Part shown: positions 1 to 8,842 of the stretch, one piece after another
Numbering within the stretch: position 1 is the first letter of the stretch
How the letters are laid out: each line of letters begins with the position of its first letter
Translations under genes and position numbers: made by a program
Notes under the pieces: generated by a model
What the model was told of the DNA's origin: nothing
What the model saw: the letters and a program-made list of their open reading frames with translations, nothing else
The model's database searches: none
Assembly (NCBI RefSeq): GCF_002608075.1
Contig: NZ_LAHA01000013.1
Location: 1-64,000 of the forward strand
Reading direction: 5' to 3'
DNA from: Nostoc linckia z4
GTDB taxonomy: Bacteria; Cyanobacteriota; Cyanobacteriia; Cyanobacteriales; Nostocaceae
DNA length: 64,000 nucleotides

Positions 1-111
1 GGGGGAGACAAGGGAGACAAGGAGAGAAGTCTGAGCGGAGGTTTCCGACCATCAGAACTTCGGAGAGAAAGATTGCTACCTTGTCTCCCTTGTCTACCTT
101 GTCCTCTTCCC

Positions 112-184
112 ATGCCCAATGCCCAATGCCCAATGCCCAATGCCCAATGCCCAATGCCCAATGCCCAATGCCCAATGCCCAATG
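112..184. repeat. STRR heptamer array (ATGCCCA)n
   Basis: About ten consecutive copies of a 7-bp unit (ATGCCCA/GCCCAAT) run almost to the start codon of the sensor kinase at 189. Positions 1-110 hold related GA/GACAAGG-rich simple repeats. Heptameric STRR arrays are typical of heterocystous cyanobacteria. The array leaves no room for a normal ribosome-binding site before the kinase. Confidence 0.9.
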
Positions 185-188
185 ACTA

Positions 189-1466
189 ATGTTTGAACAT
201 AGCCGCCGTAATCTTGCTCACTGGTTTGCCCTGTCGATGGGTGGAATTTTGTTTGCCTTTGCTGGGGTGGGTTACTGTCTGAGTGTGGAAGAACAGTTGC
301 GGGTTTTTGATGACGAAGTATTTTCACAAAGCAAGGCTTTTGCTGCTAAAACTGAATACTCGTTTTATCAAAGTCAATGGCAAAATCAGCGCAGGCAACA
401 AAGTTCTCTGGAAAACGGTGCATCGTTAAATGGTGGGCTGGTGTACGCTCGATGGTACAACTCTAAGAAACAACTGGTGCAGTTTATTGGTTCGTCTGGC
501 GATCAACAATTAATGACTGAACCAGGATTTCACACGCTGCAAACAGCACTCAACTCAGATTATCCTACTCAAACCACTTGGGTTCGCCAAGTTACGCTTC
601 CTGTTTTGTCAGATAAAGAGTTAATTGGCTATTTCCAAACGGCAGTTCCCATGAACTCTTTACGCAATAGCTTGAACCAAGCCCGCTTGTTTTTAACTTT
701 GGGGGTTCCTGTGACTTTTGGTGTGATTGGAATTACGGGTTGGTTTTTGGGCGGGTTGGCGATGCGCCCAAGTTTGCGGGCTTATAAGCAATTGCAACGA
801 TTTACGGCTGATGCTTCTCATGAATTACGCGCACCGGTGGCTACGGTATTGAGTAATGCCCAGGTTGCTTTGATGCCACCGGAAGATTTATCGGAACAAA
901 GATTGCGGTTGCAAAATATTGCCGAAACTGCTAAATCTATGAGTACGCTGATTAATAATCTGCTTTTTCTGTCGCGTCACAATGGTTCGCTGACGGACAC
1001 GATATTAAAACCCGTTGATTTGTGTGAAATTTTAAAATCCTTGAGTGAAGATTTTGCAGTTCAGGCTCCTGCTCAAAATCTGAATTTTAATGCACGATTT
1101 CCAGAACAACCCGTAATGTTAGAAGCTGATGCCAATTTGCTCAAACAAGCGGTGATTAATCTGTTGACTAATGCTTTCAAATATACACCAGCAGGGGGTA
1201 AGGTAGAATTACTACTTTTTACCCAATCCCACTGGGCAGTAATTCAGGTGAAAGACGATGGTATTGGGATTCCGGCTGCTGATTTACCACATATTTTCGA
1301 TCGCTTTTATCGTGTAGATACTGTTCGATCTCGGCAAACTGGCGGCTTTGGATTGGGACTAGCCATCGCTCAACAAATTGTGCAAGGATACAATGGCCAA
1401 ATCACTGTTAAAAGTACAGTTGGTCAAGGTTCAATTTTTCAAATTAATCTTCCCCTCAAAGTTTGA
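189..1466 (+). CDS. Membrane sensor histidine kinase
   Basis: A 425-aa two-component sensor kinase. Membrane segments lie at about residues 15-32 and 168-190, flanking a periplasmic sensor region of about 135 residues with no recognised fold. The HisKA motif [10 protein letters not shown] carries the phospho-acceptor His211. The C-terminal HATPase_c domain has the N box (LLTNAFKYT), G1 (DDGIGIPA) and G2 ([11 protein letters not shown]). There is no HAMP of normal length between the second membrane segment and HisKA, and no receiver domain; the partner regulator may lie upstream of the window. ATG 189 is fixed by an in-frame TGA two codons upstream. No Shine-Dalgarno sequence is visible because the heptamer array ends here, so translation may depend on upstream coupling. 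The stimulus is unknown. Confidence 0.9.
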   Translation: MFEHSRRNLAHWFALSMGGILFAFAGVGYCLSVEEQLRVFDDEVFSQSKAFAAKTEYSFYQSQWQNQRRQQSSLENGASLNGGLVYARWYNSKKQLVQFIGSSGDQQLMTEPGFHTLQTALNSDYPTQTTWVRQVTLPVLSDKELIGYFQTAVPMNSLRNSLNQARLFLTLGVPVTFGVIGITGWFLGGLAMRPSLRAYKQLQRFTADASHELRAPVATVLSNAQVALMPPEDLSEQRLRLQNIAETAKSMSTLINNLLFLSRHNGSLTDTILKPVDLCEILKSLSEDFAVQAPAQNLNFNARFPEQPVMLEADANLLKQAVINLLTNAFKYTPAGGKVELLLFTQSHWAVIQVKDDGIGIPAADLPHIFDRFYRVDTVRSRQTGGFGLGLAIAQQIVQGYNGQITVKSTVGQGSIFQINLPLKV

Positions 1467-1580
1467 GTTGAAAAAATATTAGCAGGGTCGGCACTGGGCG
1501 ATATCAGTACATCAGTTTGTTCTGTTGTGTGCGATCGCTATACTGATTAACTTAAGAGTACGAAACTAAAGCCATTAGTT

Positions 1581-2822
1581 ATGCTATCAGTCAGCAATGC
1601 ACAAGCAATAATCTTAAATTTGGTGCAGCCGTTGGATAATCAACGGGATACAGAAGTTGTAGATTTATTAGCGGCTGCTAGTCGAATTTTGGCAGCACCA
1701 GTCAGCAGCCCTCTAGATTTCCCCCATTGGGATAACTCGGCTATGGATGGGTATGCAGTCCGATACGAAGATGTGCAAGACTCCAGCGCCCAACAACCAA
1801 CAGTTTTGGACATTATTGAAGAAATTCCGGCCGGGTATCAGCCTCAATCTATCATTGGCAGAGGGCAAGCGGCGCGGATTTTCACAGGTGCCGTTATGCC
1901 AGCTGGTGCTGACACTGTTGTGATGCAAGAAAAGACGCGTCAGGAAGAAAACCACGTTTTTATCCTTGCTGCGCCACAAGCCCAAGAATTTGTCAGACAT
2001 AAAGCATCTTTTTACCAAGCTGGAACACAACTACTACCAGCCGGTATTCAGTTAAATGCCCCAGAAATCGCCGTTTTAGCAGCAGCCCAGTGTCCGCAAT
2101 TAAATGTTTACCGCCGTCCCCGCGTGGCCATCTTTTCTACTGGCGATGAGTTGGTAACAGTTAATCAATCGTTGCAACCAGGGCAAATTGTGGATTCTAA
2201 TCAATATGCGCTGGCTGCTTTAGTCAGAGAATGTGGGGCGGAACCATTACTATTGGGCATTGTCAAAGATGAACCAGTGGCCCTTGAGAAAGTTATTACC
2301 GATGCCGCTGCGATCGCTGATATAGTTCTATCTTCCGGTGGTGTTTCAGTGGGAGATTATGATTACATTGACAAAATTCTCCAATCACTAGAAGCCAAAA
2401 TCCACTTTCAGGCTGTAAATATCAGGCCAGGTAAACCCCTCACCGTCGCCACCCTCCCCACTCCCCACTCTCCCCTCTACTTTGGCTTACCAGGAAATCC
2501 TGCATCAGTATTAGTAACTTTTTGGCGGTTTGTGCTACCAGCCATCAAAAAACTTTCAGGAATTCAGCAAGGTTGGGAACCAATATTTTTAAAAGTGCCA
2601 TCGTATGATGAATTGCGATCTGATGGTCAGCGTGAAACTTATCTTTGGGGAAAATTACATCTAAATGATGGAATTTATCAATTTCATAAAGCTAGTGGTA
2701 GTCATAGTTCTGGGAATTTAATTAATCTCGCTCAAACCAATGCTTTAGCAGTTATTCCTGTGGGTAAAAAATTAATTTCTCCACAACAAGAGGTACAAGT
2801 TTTACAGTTAACTATTCCTTAA
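1581..2822 (+). CDS. moeA: Molybdopterin molybdotransferase MoeA
   Basis: A 413-aa MoeA/gephyrin-E family enzyme that inserts molybdate into adenylylated molybdopterin in the last step of molybdenum cofactor synthesis (cytoplasmic; serves nitrate reductase and similar enzymes). Visible motifs are the N-terminal NSAMDGYAV, the substrate-domain segment FTGAVMPAGADTVVMQE, the MoCF_biosynth signature IFSTGDELV, SSGGVSVGDYD, RPGKPLT and FGLPGNPASVLVTF. The length fits the family. A short Pro/Ser/His-rich stretch (TLPTPHSP, near 2447-2475) just before FGLPGNP is encoded by ACTCCCC-type simple repeat, and looks like a small in-frame expansion in a loop. No other Mo-cofactor gene is adjacent. Confidence 0.97.
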   Translation: MLSVSNAQAIILNLVQPLDNQRDTEVVDLLAAASRILAAPVSSPLDFPHWDNSAMDGYAVRYEDVQDSSAQQPTVLDIIEEIPAGYQPQSIIGRGQAARIFTGAVMPAGADTVVMQEKTRQEENHVFILAAPQAQEFVRHKASFYQAGTQLLPAGIQLNAPEIAVLAAAQCPQLNVYRRPRVAIFSTGDELVTVNQSLQPGQIVDSNQYALAALVRECGAEPLLLGIVKDEPVALEKVITDAAAIADIVLSSGGVSVGDYDYIDKILQSLEAKIHFQAVNIRPGKPLTVATLPTPHSPLYFGLPGNPASVLVTFWRFVLPAIKKLSGIQQGWEPIFLKVPSYDELRSDGQRETYLWGKLHLNDGIYQFHKASGSHSSGNLINLAQTNALAVIPVGKKLISPQQEVQVLQLTIP

Positions 2823-2859
2823 AATCAAGGATTTTTCAATAAAAAAATATTCAATTAAC

Positions 2860-2930
2860 TCTTGTGGGTTTGGCGTCTCGCTCGCCATATAAACTGGGCG
2901 GGCAAGATGCCCACCCCACAATTACAGACC
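2860..2930. repeat. Dispersed GC-rich repeat with inverted halves
   Basis: Between moeA and the Rieske gene lies a GC-rich patch (gggtttggcgtctcgctcgcc ... gggcgggcaagatgcccaccccac) unlike its AT-rich flanks. Its second half folds on GGGCGGGCA/TGCCCACCC. This looks like a dispersed cyanobacterial repeat. A 64-codon open frame across it (2862-3056) shows no protein-like features. Confidence 0.45.
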
Positions 2931-3060
2931 ACTGTTTTGCAGCTTTATCTGGCAAAAACAGAGGTTTTATTCACAAAAATTAGAATTCAAAATCCTCAAA
3001 GCCAGCAAAATTTTGTCACAGTAGAAGTAAAGCTTTTTATTTCACTTGGGTGCTAATTAA

Positions 3061-4824
3061 ATGACTCAAATATTTGAACTTCCAACCAATAAAGACCATT
3101 ATACGCCTGTTGCTAAACTTGCCGATGTTCGGGCAGCAGGTAGTTTGTTAGTCCACAAAGAAAAACATACCATTGTTTTGTTTTATTCAGACAATAGAGT
3201 CTATGCCATAGATAACCGTTGTCCACACATGGGCTTTCCGCTAAACGGTAGTACTTGCAAAGATGGTATTGTTACCTGTCCTTGGCATTATGCCCGCTTC
3301 GATGTTGCTAGTGGTGGAACCTTCGATTCTTGGGCAGATGATGTGCCTTCTTTTCCTGTAGAAATTCGGGATGGTGAAGTTTGGGTAAATTTAGCACCTC
3401 CAGTTAACCTTGATGCTCACCAACGCCAACGTCTCCAAGATGGCTTAGAGCAGAATATTTCTTTAGTGATTGCTAAATCAACCATCGCCCTTTTAGATTT
3501 AGCAGTAAATCCCGCCGAAGCATTTCAAATCGGGCTAGAATTTGGCACTCGTTACAACAAAGCAGGTTGGAGTACGGGTTTAACCATCCACACCTGCATG
3601 ATGAATTTACTACCTTATTTAGATAAAGAAGATCGACCCCGTGCCTTATTTCAAGGACTTTCCGCCGTAGCCAATGACAGTGCAGGTGCGCCGCCTTTGT
3701 TTCCCGTTCACCCATTACCCAACTCTACAGTTGATTTTGTGACTTTAAAAAGCTGGTTTCGCCAGTTTATTAAAGTACGGGATGGTGAAGCTGCTCAAAG
3801 ATGTTTGGTATCTGCAATTCGCTCAGGAGCCAATGCCAACCAAGTTGCTGATATGTTGTTCTGTGCTGCTACAGACCATCGCTATCTTGACATTGGGCAT
3901 ACCGTTGATTTTATTAACAAAGCGCTAGAAGCCCTTGATGCTGTGAATTGGCAAAAAGCAGAATCGATTCTCGCTAGCTTAGTTTCGGGTTTAGCGGATG
4001 CATCTAGGATGGAAGAATCTAATTCCTGGCGCTATCCTGTAGATTTGGTAGCCATTTTAGAGTCGGCTTTCGAGCAATTACCCTCGGTTTTAACTGCGGG
4101 GAAATCTCTACAGGGAACTTGGTCTAACTGGGATGAATTAGTACCAATTTTATTAGGTGAAGACCCCCAAGCGATCGCCGATTCGTTGCTAAATGCACTC
4201 CAAACTGGTTGTACTGAAGAACAGTTAGCAAGGGTAGTTACCTATACAGCAGCGCTGCGTGTAGCTCGTTTCAATACCAATAATGACTTTGGAGATTGGG
4301 ATTCTGCCCATCATCCATTTACTTTTGCTAACGCCGTGCATCAAGGCTTACGAAGAGTTACAACAGTGGAATTACTTAGAGGTGTGTTTGATGCAGCCAT
4401 GAGTGTGTACTTAAATCGTTTTTTGAATGTACCGCCAGCACGGCTACCAGAACCTAAAGATGTTGTAGAAAATCCTGAAGAACTACTCCAGCAGCTACCA
4501 GATTTATTAAATCGTCAACAGCAAGTAAACCAGACAGGTAAATTAGTCGCTAGTTATTTATATAGTGGTGGTGCTGCTGAAAGACTCATGGCCATGTTGG
4601 GGAAAATGATGTTGCGAGAAAATCGTAATTTTCATGTAATTCAAGAAATTGAAGCCGCCTTTCGCCAGTATTCTCTATTGGGTGATAGTCAGGCTGGTAT
4701 TCACGTGTTAGTGGCAGCTTCTCGGTATTTAGCAGCCCATTCTCCCACAATGCGATCGCAAGGGCAAACTTATCAAATTGCTTATCGATTACATCGGGGC
4801 GAGCGATTATTTGAGGAAAGTTGA
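3061..4824 (+). CDS. Rieske [2Fe-2S] domain protein with long helical C-terminal region
   Basis: A 587-aa protein. Residues 1-115 form a Rieske domain with both ligand pairs: C54-P-H56 and C73-PWH76. The spacing resembles soluble ferredoxin-like Rieske domains of oxygenase systems. Residues 130-587 have no oxygenase iron site that I recognise. They are Leu/Ala-rich and helical, with His-containing segments such as HTCMMNLLPYL, FCAATDHRYLDIGHTVDF and DWDSAHHPFTFANA that could bind metal. No signal peptide or membrane segment, so probably cytoplasmic. The two-domain protein looks complete, and its stop is followed by repeat-like AT-rich sequence. Electron-transfer capability is well supported; substrate and partner are unknown. 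Confidence 0.85.
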   Translation: MTQIFELPTNKDHYTPVAKLADVRAAGSLLVHKEKHTIVLFYSDNRVYAIDNRCPHMGFPLNGSTCKDGIVTCPWHYARFDVASGGTFDSWADDVPSFPVEIRDGEVWVNLAPPVNLDAHQRQRLQDGLEQNISLVIAKSTIALLDLAVNPAEAFQIGLEFGTRYNKAGWSTGLTIHTCMMNLLPYLDKEDRPRALFQGLSAVANDSAGAPPLFPVHPLPNSTVDFVTLKSWFRQFIKVRDGEAAQRCLVSAIRSGANANQVADMLFCAATDHRYLDIGHTVDFINKALEALDAVNWQKAESILASLVSGLADASRMEESNSWRYPVDLVAILESAFEQLPSVLTAGKSLQGTWSNWDELVPILLGEDPQAIADSLLNALQTGCTEEQLARVVTYTAALRVARFNTNNDFGDWDSAHHPFTFANAVHQGLRRVTTVELLRGVFDAAMSVYLNRFLNVPPARLPEPKDVVENPEELLQQLPDLLNRQQQVNQTGKLVASYLYSGGAAERLMAMLGKMMLRENRNFHVIQEIEAAFRQYSLLGDSQAGIHVLVAASRYLAAHSPTMRSQGQTYQIAYRLHRGERLFEES

Positions 4825-4926
4825 GGGAGTTTGAGATTTTAAATTTTGGATTTTGGATTTTGGATTAAAAATTTGGTATCAGTCAACAGTCAACAATCAT
4901 CACTTTTAATCTCCCCTTTCCAAATA

Positions 4927-6159
4927 TTAAAACACCTGTTCAAAAGCCTCAATTAACCGATTAACTTCCTCAAGGGTGTTGTAATGCACCATACTCACCC
5001 TCACAATTCCACCTTTGGATGCTAAACCTAAATATTCAATTAACCGTTTAGCATAAAAGTCTCCGTAGCGAATTCCAATATAATGTTTGTCAATTTTTGG
5101 CGGAATTGTTGAACTATGGATGCCATCGACGACGAAAGATATAGTCGGAACGCGGGAATTGCGGTCGGCTTTTGGTTGACCGATGATTCGGACATTAGGC
5201 TTACTGTTGAGGTAATTTAGGAGGCGATCGCTAATCTCTTCTTCATGTATGCTAATTAAATCAAATGCCTGCACCATTTGATTTCTCAAATCCGTTGCAG
5301 TTTGATTATCGTAGTGAATTTGTGCTAGTTCGCTGAGATAATCACATAAACCCAACATGCCATAACTTAATTCAAAATTGACATTTCCTAGTTGAAATTT
5401 ATAAGGTATATCTGTTTGGGAAATAAAATAATGGTTCAGCCCAGGTAATCTTAATAAATGTTCTTTTTTACCATAAAGTAAAGCATGATGTGACCCGTAA
5501 ACTTTATAAAAACTTAGAGTATAAAAATCAACATCTAAATCTTGGACATCAATCAATCTGTGTGGTGCATAAGCAACACCATCGACGCAAATCATAGCAT
5601 GGCGATCGCGTACAAATGCAGCAATTTCTTTAATAGGGTTGATAGTTCCTAAAACATTAGAAGCATGAGTTAAGGCTACTAATTTTGTGCGCTGATTCAT
5701 CAATGGTTCTAAATCTGCTAAATCAAGTTCCAAGGTATCTGGACGAATTTGCCAGACTTTAATCTTTATTCCTTGTTTTTCCAAAGCAACCCACGCACCA
5801 ATATTCGCCTCATGGTCGCAATTAGTAACAATAATTTCATCACCTGGTGTGAAGGTTTGACCTAAACAAATTGACAAAACTCTTAACATCATCGTAGTAG
5901 ATGGCCCCATTACCACTTCTTGGGGGGAGTTGGCATTAATCAAAGTAGCTATTCCCCTAGTGGCTAAAGCTAATCGTTCTCCTGCAAGTTGTGAAACTCC
6001 ATAAGAAGCTCCCAACTGAACATCAGAAGTTAAGAGAAATTCGCTAATTCTATCTACTACTTTTTTCAGAGTTTGTGAGCCGCCAGCATTATCAAAAAAA
6101 GTCCATTCACCAGCCAGGGCAGGAAAATATTGACGAACTTTATCAACATTCAGGAGCAT
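4927..6159 (-). CDS. Class V aminotransferase (cysteine desulfurase-like, PLP-dependent)
   Basis: A 410-aa fold-type I PLP enzyme of the SufS/CsdA-like class V group, closest by pattern to the VC1184-like subfamily. Visible residues are FFDNAGGSQT near the N terminus, His116 stacking in DHEANIGAW, Asp193 in CVDGVAYAPH, and the PLP Schiff-base Lys219 in LSFYKVYGSHHALLYG. The mobile loop that carries the catalytic Cys in true SufS enzymes is not obvious in the C-terminal part (SFVVDGIHSSTIP ... IGIRYGDFYAKRL), so a desulfurase role is uncertain and another elimination or transamination is possible. Transcribed toward the Rieske gene (convergent). A 10-bp palindrome lies just upstream of its start (6176-6185). 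Confidence 0.88.
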   Translation of the reverse strand: MLLNVDKVRQYFPALAGEWTFFDNAGGSQTLKKVVDRISEFLLTSDVQLGASYGVSQLAGERLALATRGIATLINANSPQEVVMGPSTTMMLRVLSICLGQTFTPGDEIIVTNCDHEANIGAWVALEKQGIKIKVWQIRPDTLELDLADLEPLMNQRTKLVALTHASNVLGTINPIKEIAAFVRDRHAMICVDGVAYAPHRLIDVQDLDVDFYTLSFYKVYGSHHALLYGKKEHLLRLPGLNHYFISQTDIPYKFQLGNVNFELSYGMLGLCDYLSELAQIHYDNQTATDLRNQMVQAFDLISIHEEEISDRLLNYLNSKPNVRIIGQPKADRNSRVPTISFVVDGIHSSTIPPKIDKHYIGIRYGDFYAKRLIEYLGLASKGGIVRVSMVHYNTLEEVNRLIEAFEQVF

Positions 6160-6175
6160 GGTAGAAATTCTCTAG

Positions 6176-6185
6176 AGAACGTTCT
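6176..6185. promoter_or_regulatory. Perfect palindrome AGAACGTTCT upstream of the aminotransferase
   Basis: A perfect 10-bp palindrome sits 17 bp upstream of the aminotransferase ATG, with a related AGAGAACGTG half-site near 6215. It could be an operator or a 5'-UTR structure. I do not recognise the cognate regulator. Confidence 0.3.
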
Positions 6186-6189
6186 TTAC

Positions 6190-6664
6190 ACTAGCTTATA
6201 TTTTGGCAAGTCGCCCAGAGAACGTGTCCATCGTTTTTTGTTTACAGTTTGTCATACCAGCTTTCTGACCTTGCAAAAACCTCTATCTGAAGGGGTATAC
6301 TTAGAAGACAAAAGATGATCTTACTCACATATCTTGTTTCCAACAAGCATTAATGTCTTGATTCTTCACAATTTTTCTGAATTTTTTTGATAATTTTAAG
6401 GTAGAGTCAAAGCAAGTCTTGTTTAGATTCTGAGAGTAGATTTTAAGGAAAATCAAGTACACAAGCTAAATTGCAAAACTAGCTATTAAGCTTGTTTGCC
6501 TCTTTGAAGTTTCCTTCGCCCTTGGTGTTGGCAAAGCCAAATGCTCGCAAACACGGGTTAACTGTGCCATCGCCCCAAGTCAGTGGTCTAATTTCTCAGC
6601 CATTTTTGTATTTTGAATTGTGAATTTTACTGTAATTCCTTGATTAAAAACAAAGGAACAATCT
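6190..6664. other. Intergenic region, no supported gene
   Basis: AT-rich gap with a poly-A/T stretch (6370-6400) and a GC-richer patch at about 6505-6580 (cttcgcccttggtgttggcaa...) that resembles dispersed repeat sequence. A 62-codon frame at 6130-6318 overlaps the aminotransferase start and is not supported. Confidence 0.5.
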
Positions 6665-6898
6665 ATGAAAACTACGGTTAAATATGACATCAAGCTGATC
6701 AAGGAAGAAGCACTTGAACTTGTTAAAAAGAAACTTGTTAACCGTCAGCAGCAAATTTATACTCTGTGTAAATATATTCCTCATCGGGACTGGATTAATT
6801 TTGAACTTGAGCTAGAAAAAAATGAGTTTCTACTCAGAGATAGAATTATTGACTTACTAGAACATGAATCTTGGGATGAAGACGGAAGTTGCATCTAA
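6665..6898 (+). CDS. Small conserved-type protein (possibly DUF4327)
   Basis: 77 aa, charged and helical, with no membrane segment or signal. It reads like a real small protein: ATG 6665 is preceded by AAAGGAACA at suitable spacing, and the sequence is compositionally normal (YTLCKYIPHRDWINFE, LLRDRIIDLLEHESWDED). The pattern resembles small cyanobacterial DUF4327 proteins, which I recall only loosely, so the family name is tentative. No function can be assigned. It stands alone between two repeat-rich gaps. Confidence 0.65.
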   Translation: MKTTVKYDIKLIKEEALELVKKKLVNRQQQIYTLCKYIPHRDWINFELELEKNEFLLRDRIIDLLEHESWDEDGSCI

Positions 6899-7069
6899 AA
6901 GCTGATATTATTAGCAACACCGTAATAAAAAGCAAATTACAAATTAACTTTTCAAAACGAAAAATCTTTAAATTGATTCGGGATTTAACCTTTTTCAAAA
7001 AACAAGGCAGTCCCGATGAACTTTGTACATCACCAAGGATGAAAATGTTCTTTCCCCCCACTCGCCACT

Positions 7070-7187
7070 CAATACGGTTCGGATAAGCAGTATGAAGTTC
7101 CCTTGTGGTCTGGGAAAAGGTTAAGGGGTAAGGGGTAAAGGATGTATTTGAAACCTTTCCCCTTTCCCCTTTAACCGAACCGTATTG
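7070..7187. mobile_element. MITE-like element, copy 1 (13-bp perfect terminal inverted repeats)
   Basis: The 118-bp segment begins CAATACGGTTCGG and ends CCGAACCGTATTG, a perfect 13-bp inverted repeat. The interior carries AAGGGGTA and CCTTTCCCC simple repeat and the phrase GGATGTATTTGAAACC. The same ends and interior recur, inverted and with an expanded repeat, at 12769-12931. No coding capacity, so a non-autonomous transposable element is the best reading. Confidence 0.8.
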
Positions 7188-7365
7188 AAAGTTTCCGAGC
7201 GTCGCCTCAAGATTGCTGAATTCTGAATTCTGTATTCTGTATTCTTCTTCAAGGTTTTGTGTCAGGTAATACTTAATAAGTAGACTATAACCTAACATTT
7301 TCTATCAATTCATTACTGAAATACATACTAAGAAATTATACCTATCTTAAATCAGATAAGTTGTA

Positions 7366-7617
7366 TTAGGCAGGTAACTCTTGTAATCCAATCCATCCAC
7401 TAATGGATCGCCGTTGCCTTGCGTAGCCAAATGTATTAGTATGTTCTGCTTTTTGTAGTTTATTAGGTAATTTTTCCATGACTGTCTCTGCAAACGAACT
7501 CACTTGATTCTGCTCATAAACAGGCATTTCTTGCCAACAGCGGCGACAGAACCAGTAAGTTTCTCTACCACGTAGATGTTCTAAAAGTAATCCGGAACAG
7601 CAAGGACAGTAATTCAT
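7366..7617 (-). CDS. Small zinc-ribbon-like protein
   Basis: 83 aa. The N-terminal half has Cys4, Cys6, Cys7, then Cys24-RR-Cys27 (YWFCRRCWQEMP), consistent with a small Zn ribbon. The rest is polar with no recognised domain. The spacing CPCC...CRRC is that of rubredoxin/zinc-ribbon knuckles, often found in regulatory or nucleic-acid-binding small proteins. Probably a real gene of the heterocystous-cyanobacterial small-protein pool; function unknown. Confidence 0.65.
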   Translation of the reverse strand: MNYCPCCSGLLLEHLRGRETYWFCRRCWQEMPVYEQNQVSSFAETVMEKLPNKLQKAEHTNTFGYARQRRSISGWIGLQELPA

Positions 7618-8842
7618 ATTTTGTCAAATCCTGTTAATAAAAGTGTTATTGCAAATCCAGGCAGCCAGTTGATAAAGCCGTAATTACTTAAACTAATTTG
7701 TCTATATTTTGACTATAGTCTCAGAATGTGAGGAAGTTGTGAGGAAATTTAAAATACTTATTATTTTTATAATATTTATACATATTTATTGAGTAATCAC
7801 CCCAGGATATTGAACTATTTTCTTCTAAAATCCTGAAATTTTTCTATGGATTGTTGACTGTTGACGGTTCACAGTTAACAGGAGCCACTGTGGTCTCAAT
7901 ACTGCTCGCGCTTTGTGCATTTTCAACTCGGAATTTGGTTTTGGGAAAAGGTGAGCCAGCGCGGTCTTGGGGGTTTCCCCCATGAGCGACTGGCGAACCC
8001 CGAAGGGGTTAAAGGGTAAAGGTTTTTTCTTTCTCCTTCGCCTTTTCCCCAAAACCCGACAAGTATTGACTGTGGTCTTGGGGTTCCCCGACTTGTTCGG
8101 AGACAGGCGCGTGTATCTGTCACATTCTTTTCTCAAATTAGGATAGATTATTTAAATTTCCCGTTTTTATCGATGTTCTGATAGTCTTAGCGAAATACCG
8201 TACCCCTTGGTGCAGCATAAGGAAAAATATTTATTTCATAACAAAAAAATCAACTTTTCAATGAACTTGACTTTCATTTACATACTTCGGTTTTTTTTGC
8301 GCCATTCTACTAAGTTGGTGCTGAATTTGTGTAGTCTAATTCTCTACCTTATGGAATAGGAAAGTAACGATCGGTACTCCTTGAAAGAATCCGAAGCTTA
8401 CACGCGCTGGTGACTTCTTTATTTACAATTTTATTTGTCTTCCCATATTTTCCTCCAATTCCTTACTGGAGCGGTATTTCATGCCTCGAATGCTATTATT
8501 AATTGCCAAAATTTGATTCTACGTAATACTACAAGCCCGTTAAATAAGGTAATCTCTTTAAATAACAGCTCATCTATATTGAATTTGACAATAGAATGAG
8601 TTTGTCTACTCTGAAATTCTATCTTCTCTCTACTTGGCGTTCCTGGCTTAGTTACTATATTGTGCTGTTTTTCCTGTATTCGTTTAGTGAAATTTACAGG
8701 GCATACTTATCAAAATCGTTAATTACTTGCTTATTTCAAGACAAAAATTATTGATTTGCAAGATTTTACCGACTTTTATTTATGCTAGCTTCTGCTAGTT
8801 CGTCCTATTATCAACAAGATAATTAGAATTGACTGATTAACT
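7618..8842. other. Long intergenic region (1.2 kb)
   Basis: No supported gene on either strand. It contains the dispersed 62-bp repeat at 7951-8012, a related GTGGTCTTGGGGTTCCCC patch at about 8073-8104, and GTTGACTGTTGAC-type repeat near 7850. From about 8140 to 8842 the sequence is AT-rich and unremarkable, and probably includes the promoter and a long leader for the hybrid kinase. Confidence 0.6.
7951..8012 (+). repeat. 62-bp dispersed repeat, copy A
   Basis: By my reading it is identical over 62 bp, in inverted orientation, to 48807-48868. It contains two internal hairpins (GGGGGTTTCCCCC and AACCCCGAAGGGGTT). A degenerate relative lies at about 16783-16827. Confidence 0.85.

Noticed and set aside
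94..327. Minus-strand frame with [13 protein letters not shown] repeats
   Set aside because: Translation of the heptamer array on the opposite strand and overlap with the kinase gene; not a protein.
2862..3056. 64-codon plus-strand frame between moeA and the Rieske gene
   Set aside because: Starts in a dispersed repeat, no ribosome-binding site, no protein-like pattern.
6130..6318. 62-codon plus-strand frame
   Set aside because: Overlaps the aminotransferase start on the other strand; composition not convincing.
6846..7298. 150-codon minus-strand frame
   Set aside because: Runs through the MITE-like element and overlaps the 77-aa gene; composition of repeat, not protein.
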